64,000 bases of DNA from Planctomycetia bacterium (GTDB lineage Bacteria > Planctomycetota > UBA8108 > SXIK01), in contig SXIK01000010.1 in assembly GCA_005772855.1 (NCBI GenBank), positions 1 through 64,000 of the forward strand, read 5' to 3'. The translations under genes were made by a program, and so were the position numbers. Below the pieces are notes generated by a model that was given only the letters and a program-made list of their open reading frames with translations, was not told where the DNA came from and did no database searches. Below, one piece after another: positions 60,674 through 64,000 of this stretch; the stretch's first letter is position 1, and each line of letters begins with the position of its first letter.

Positions 60674-61294
60674 TCAGCGTGCCGCTCCGCGCTCCCGTTT
60701 CGGAGCAGGTACAAGGATCGGAATCGCGATCTCTGGCGTTTCAAGATCGCTTCGGAGCGTGATATTCTCCGCATCTTGCGGCAAGAGGAATCTCAGCCAG
60801 CCCTGCGCTTCCTCGCCGGGCTTCAAGTACTGGGTCGGTAACGGAGGCTGCTTGATTGCGGACAGGACTGGATCAAGCTTCCTGGAGTCCCGGGAGCCCT
60901 TTCGAGAGAAGCGAAGGCAGAAACGCTTGGGGGACACCAGCGGGAACGGGTCCTTTTGTACGCTCGCGACCACAACCTTGAGGTCAACAAGCTGGTGATC
61001 GGGCAGAACGATTAGCCCGCCAGGCAGCGCTGTCCCGTCCTCAACGCTCTCGACTCTGACGCGGACGGCCTCGCCCCGCGGCTCCTTCAACGCCTCAATA
61101 CGCGCCAGCACGGCTGAATCCTCGATGGGCACTGAGCCTGCTCCACCTCCAGGAACAAAATTTGCTGTGGAAGACTGTTGAGCTGGATCGGATGTCGAGG
61201 AAGGTAGCTGCTTCTTTTGAGCAGCGGTCTCTTGTGAGCAAGCAGCCAGCCCAAACGAAGAAAGCAAGGAAACAATCCAAATGGGCCGTAGCAT
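60674..61294 (-). CDS. Putative lipoprotein, function unknown
   Basis: The protein has about 206 residues from ATG 61294. The signal WIVSLLSSFGLAACS ends in a lipobox L-A-A-C, so the mature protein should be lipid-anchored. A Ser/Thr/Gln-rich linker follows, then a beta-rich domain from about 75 (VRVESVEDGTALPGGLIVLP, FCLRFSRKGSR, AQGWLRFLLPQDAENITLRS). No family is recognised. The start overlaps the 5-prime end of the divergent pilin-like frame, suggesting a shared promoter area. Confidence 0.65.
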   Translation of the reverse strand: MLRPIWIVSLLSSFGLAACSQETAAQKKQLPSSTSDPAQQSSTANFVPGGGAGSVPIEDSAVLARIEALKEPRGEAVRVRVESVEDGTALPGGLIVLPDHQLVDLKVVVASVQKDPFPLVSPKRFCLRFSRKGSRDSRKLDPVLSAIKQPPLPTQYLKPGEEAQGWLRFLLPQDAENITLRSDLETPEIAIPILVPAPKRERGAAR

Positions 61295-62024
61295 TAGCCT
61301 TACCAATTCTCTAGAAAGTTGTGTAGAGACAGAGGAATCGACACCTTTTCTCTTTCGGTCGCCCGGCCCTGTCTTCGTTAGAAGAAGGCAGAAAGACGAG
61401 ATTCACCGCCCGCTTCTTACCAACCAGGGAGGTTTTCCCTGGTATCCATCGGGTTGCGGCGCTCGCAAGGGCCGAGAACGTGCCTTCACAATCCTTGAAG
61501 TCGCGATTTATTCCTCTCTCCTCATCTTGCTGGGGAGCCCCTTCGTGACGCTGGTGCTCACCTCCACTCGCGCGACCGCGGAGAACGATACCGTCAACAA
61601 AGTCGAGACCGAAAATCGTAAGGGCCTCTTTCGCATGGAGCGGGAACTCAAGAGGGCTTTATTGACCTCGGTCTCCGTCGGCAACTCCGGCCTGTCGCTA
61701 ACATTCACTCCACCAAATGGATTCGATGGCACGGCGGCAATTGCCGGACAACAGGTTCAATTCCAGTTTCGTCCGAGATCCGGCGAGACGATGAATGGCG
61801 CTGACGACAATCAAAACGGCATCGTCGACGAGGGCGAGCTCGTCCGGCGAGACATGGTGACTGGAACGGAAGTCGTCGTGGCCACAGGCTTCAACCTGGC
61901 CACGTCGGGATTCGCGATGTCTGGTAGCACCATCACGATCACGATCGAGTCACTGGCTTCAGTGGATCGACGGTACGGAACCGTCACGGTCTCCAACTCC
62001 CTCAGCATTTCTCCCCGCAACTGA
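61281..62024 (+). CDS. Pilin-like (type IV prepilin N-terminus) protein, start uncertain
   Basis: The frame from ATG 61281 has 247 codons. The protein-like part starts near 61470 with GRERAFTILEVAIYSSLLIL, a prepilin peptidase site (R-A-F-T-I-L-E-V with the conserved Glu at +5) followed by a hydrophobic helix. Downstream it has a beta-rich pseudopilin body. The only in-frame ATG lies 63 codons upstream and overlaps the divergent lipoprotein gene. A GGAGGT site at 61428 has no good start codon behind it in this frame, so either a non-standard start or a small frame error is likely. It heads a probable operon with the next two genes. Confidence 0.55.
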   Translation: MGRSISLTNSLESCVETEESTPFLFRSPGPVFVRRRQKDEIHRPLLTNQGGFPWYPSGCGARKGRERAFTILEVAIYSSLLILLGSPFVTLVLTSTRATAENDTVNKVETENRKGLFRMERELKRALLTSVSVGNSGLSLTFTPPNGFDGTAAIAGQQVQFQFRPRSGETMNGADDNQNGIVDEGELVRRDMVTGTEVVVATGFNLATSGFAMSGSTITITIESLASVDRRYGTVTVSNSLSISPRN

Positions 62025-62054
62025 GTCCCACCGTCAATGAAAGGAAGCAAGCCC

Positions 62055-63236
62055 ATGAGGAATACAACCGGTACAAACGACGGACACGCGATCCTGATCG
62101 TGCTGATCCTCATGACATTCCTGGCGGCTCTGGCCACGGCGCAGTTCGCGGTGGCGCAGAAGAACTCCCAGTCCGCCGCCTACTTGAGAGACTACTGCGC
62201 CCTCAAGCAGTACGCGGACTCGGGCATTGGCCTCGCCATGCACGACCTGCAGCATGATCTCTCCGGCAACAAAGGCAAGATAGGCACCGTGAGCTGGACC
62301 GTGGCTTCGGACTACGGGAGGGACGGCTATGCCGGGACGCTTGACGAGGGCGAGGGTGACGGCGTCCCCACCCCCGGGGAACCCAACGTCGCCCCGGTCT
62401 CCGTGGGGCCGTCGAGCCTCGCGGCGGGGCTCATCGTGCACGTCGCTGACAGCGGATTTGCCAATACGAAACGGATCGTCGCGGTCGCAGCCAACGCCAA
62501 TGCGACCGCGACCGTGTCAACCTTCGTACGCAGCACCCCGGCCTCGCTCCCGAAAGTGGCGGCCATGTACGTCGACCCAAACTTGGCGCTGGATCTAAAG
62601 GGCAACGCTTTCCTCATCGATGGCAATGACCACAAACTCGACGGCACCCCTCTTTCAGGCGGCGCCGTGCCCGGCATCGCGACGGCCATTGGCAGCCCGG
62701 CAGGAACCAACAAGACTCTGCTGCTTTCTCAAATTCCAAGCAAGAGTTACGACCAGATCATCGGCAAGGACACCAGCCCCTCGATCGGAGAGCAGGCCGG
62801 CGTGGACCTTGCGACGATCTTCAATTCCCTGAAGGCCGCGAAGACCGTTACTCTAACCCCCGGAACGTACTCGAACTCAACCATGGGCACGCTGGCCAAT
62901 CCCGAATTCACCTATGTCAGCGGCGACCTCCAGCTCTCTGGAAATGGAACTGGCGCCGGCGCACTTGTGGTGGAGGGGTCCGTCACGTTCACCGGGCAGT
63001 TTGATTTCAAGGGCATCGTCGTGGTGCTCGGCGACATACGACTCACAGGGGGAGGTGCGGGAGTCCACGTGTACGGAAGCGTCCTGGCAGGCGAGTCGTT
63101 CACGGCCGTGGACACCACATCATCCGACGTCACACTTTCCGGAAACGCCGACATCTATTACAGCTCCGAGGCCATCAGCATGGTCGAAGGCAATATGAGA
63201 ACTTCGTACGCCATTGTGTACTGGGACGATCAATGA
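62055..63236 (+). CDS. PilX/pseudopilin-like secreted protein
   Basis: The protein has about 393 residues. GHAILIVLILMTFLAALATA near the N-terminus is a PilX-type hydrophobic helix preceded by a short basic leader, and QKNSQSAAYLRDYCALKQYA continues the helix. The rest is Gly/Thr/Ser/Val-rich beta structure (VEGSVTFTGQFDFKGIVVVL, DIRLTGGGAGVHVYGSV), as in repetitive surface proteins. ATG 62055 is used because AAAGGA precedes it. It lies 30 bases after the pilin-like gene and 15 bases before the HEAT protein, so an operon is likely. It is probably a minor component of a type II/IV-like filament. Confidence 0.7.
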   Translation: MRNTTGTNDGHAILIVLILMTFLAALATAQFAVAQKNSQSAAYLRDYCALKQYADSGIGLAMHDLQHDLSGNKGKIGTVSWTVASDYGRDGYAGTLDEGEGDGVPTPGEPNVAPVSVGPSSLAAGLIVHVADSGFANTKRIVAVAANANATATVSTFVRSTPASLPKVAAMYVDPNLALDLKGNAFLIDGNDHKLDGTPLSGGAVPGIATAIGSPAGTNKTLLLSQIPSKSYDQIIGKDTSPSIGEQAGVDLATIFNSLKAAKTVTLTPGTYSNSTMGTLANPEFTYVSGDLQLSGNGTGAGALVVEGSVTFTGQFDFKGIVVVLGDIRLTGGGAGVHVYGSVLAGESFTAVDTTSSDVTLSGNADIYYSSEAISMVEGNMRTSYAIVYWDDQ

Positions 63237-63251
63237 GAAGCGAGGGTCAGA

Positions 63252-63986
63252 ATGAACATGAAAAATAGCGAAAGAATGGCTTTTCTTGCACCGGTTCCAG
63301 CGCGTTGGCTCCTCGTCCTGATTTGCACTCTCTTGCCCCGGGCCTCCTCGGCCGAAGACCCACAACCTACCCAGACTGAAAACACGGGCAAGGAGCTGGA
63401 CCGGTTTCGAGCGGCCATTGCAACGCTGGATTCGTCCGGGGAGACCCAGCCGATTCTTCGCGCAATGGAAACCCTGAGAACGGGTTACCCACAATGCCGT
63501 CCTGTACTACTTGACTGCTTCAATACTGAATCCGTGCAGTTGAAGTGCTTTGCCCTCCAGGTCCTGGGCGAGCAGGGGGCGGGAGCTGACGACATCGAGG
63601 TCGTCTCGCGATCGCTAAGGGATCAAAAGCCCCGGATCCGGCTTGCCGCCATAATGGCCCTGCGACGCCTGGGCAAGGGAGGCTACGAGGCTCTGGCCGC
63701 ATACTTCCCCGGTGAGACGGACAATAATAACAAAAAGATGGCGGCAAAGACTTTTCAGGTCTGGAACACCGAGGAAGCACTTCCCTTGCTAGTGAAGTCC
63801 CTGGAGAGGGAAAAAGAGAAGACCGTGCGCAACTTCTTCGTGACCGCGCTTGAATCCTTGACTCATTGCAAGCTAGGCGACGACCCGTCTGCCTGGAAGA
63901 CCTACCTCGAAAGCCTCCGTTTGAAGGAACAGGCCAGGGAACTCAAGAATATTCAGGGCAACAACGCCAAGGAGGAGAATCCATGA
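63252..63986 (+). CDS. Exported HEAT-repeat protein
   Basis: The protein has 244 residues. A signal peptide (WLLVLICTLLPRASSAED) is followed by HEAT-like helical pairs (LKCFALQVLGEQGAGADDIE, VVSRSLRDQKPRIRLAAIMA, LPLLVKSLEREKEKTVRNFF). No catalytic residues are seen. Its stop overlaps the start of the next gene as ATGA, so it is translationally coupled to it. It belongs to the pilin-like operon and may scaffold its components in the periplasm. Confidence 0.75.
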   Translation: MNMKNSERMAFLAPVPARWLLVLICTLLPRASSAEDPQPTQTENTGKELDRFRAAIATLDSSGETQPILRAMETLRTGYPQCRPVLLDCFNTESVQLKCFALQVLGEQGAGADDIEVVSRSLRDQKPRIRLAAIMALRRLGKGGYEALAAYFPGETDNNNKKMAAKTFQVWNTEEALPLLVKSLEREKEKTVRNFFVTALESLTHCKLGDDPSAWKTYLESLRLKEQARELKNIQGNNAKEENP

Positions 63987-64000
63987 AGCGTGAATCAGGA
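63983..64000 (+). CDS. Start of next gene, possible prepilin, cut by window edge
   Basis: ATG 63983 with GGAGGAG upstream begins MKRESG and runs off the window. A Lys/Arg-rich leader ending in Gly is how type IV prepilins start, and the operon context fits, but six codons prove nothing more. Confidence 0.45.

Noticed and set aside
1-64000. tRNA, rRNA and CRISPR arrays
   Set aside because: I scanned the intergenic stretches for cloverleaf-like arms with a T-loop consensus and for regularly spaced direct repeats and saw none.

Overview
The window most likely comes from the chromosome of a free-living, GC-rich Planctomycetota bacterium, probably an assembled environmental genome. Three secreted proteins carry the planctomycete-style dockerin-like calcium-loop domain (RGDsNaDG...SDai..L..LF.G...C.dAADaNdDG). 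A 1593-residue protein has the PVC-type dehydrogenase plus 'Pirellula/Verrucomicrobium-type' haem domain plus 3-keto-disaccharide hydrolase-like architecture typical of this group. FG-GAP, HEAT and Tat-exported Gfo/Idh/MocA proteins add to the picture. The phylum assignment is inference from family knowledge. I see no rRNA, tRNA, CRISPR array or intact insertion sequence.

Layout. 1-1.96 kb is a graveyard of gene fragments: the start of an IS91-like transposase, the tail of a DUF3987-type primase joined to the head of a TAXI solute-binding protein, and an FkbM methyltransferase tail. 1.96-12.2 kb holds exported surface or catabolic proteins: a frameshifted FG-GAP/dockerin protein, a HEAT protein, a Gfo/Idh oxidoreductase and the giant PVC dehydrogenase. 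12.3-22.1 kb carries a Ser/Thr kinase with a pseudokinase half, a NirA-type nitrite/sulfite reductase with a conserved partner, a 35-residue basic protein, and two related RlmI-like methyltransferases. 22.1-30.9 kb mixes repeats and small genes with an MFS transporter, an epimerase and a Pus10-type pseudouridine synthase of the kind otherwise known from archaea and eukaryotes. 31-42 kb is central carbon and cofactor metabolism: a GH57 amylase, GalT, GlgC, a LysR regulator, PanD-PanB and Zwf-OpcA. 42-51.5 kb has a TlpA-like thioredoxin, a second tiny basic protein, a third RlmI-like methyltransferase, an L,D-transpeptidase, MetH and glucan phosphorylase. 51.6-54.4 kb encodes a secreted protein of sixteen six-cysteine repeats. 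55-64 kb holds an atypical PRPP synthetase, a DsbA-like protein, a radical SAM protein, a secreted dockerin protein, a lipoprotein and the start of a pilin-like/PilX-like operon running off the right edge.

How the genes fit together. GlgC, the glucan phosphorylase, the GH57 enzyme and possibly GalT form a storage-glucan module, although they are scattered rather than in one operon. Zwf and OpcA feed the oxidative pentose phosphate pathway and the PRPP synthetase draws on its ribose phosphate. PanD and PanB are translationally coupled for pantothenate synthesis and face a LysR-type regulator.

The most noteworthy items are the bacterial Pus10, the six-cysteine helical repeat protein, two small basic proteins missed by ordinary gene calling, three RlmI paralogues in 26 kb, a MITE-like palindromic element present twice in opposite orientations, a second 98-bp dispersed repeat, and a divergent gene pair whose start codons overlap. 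All calls were made by eye from the sequence; no database search was run.
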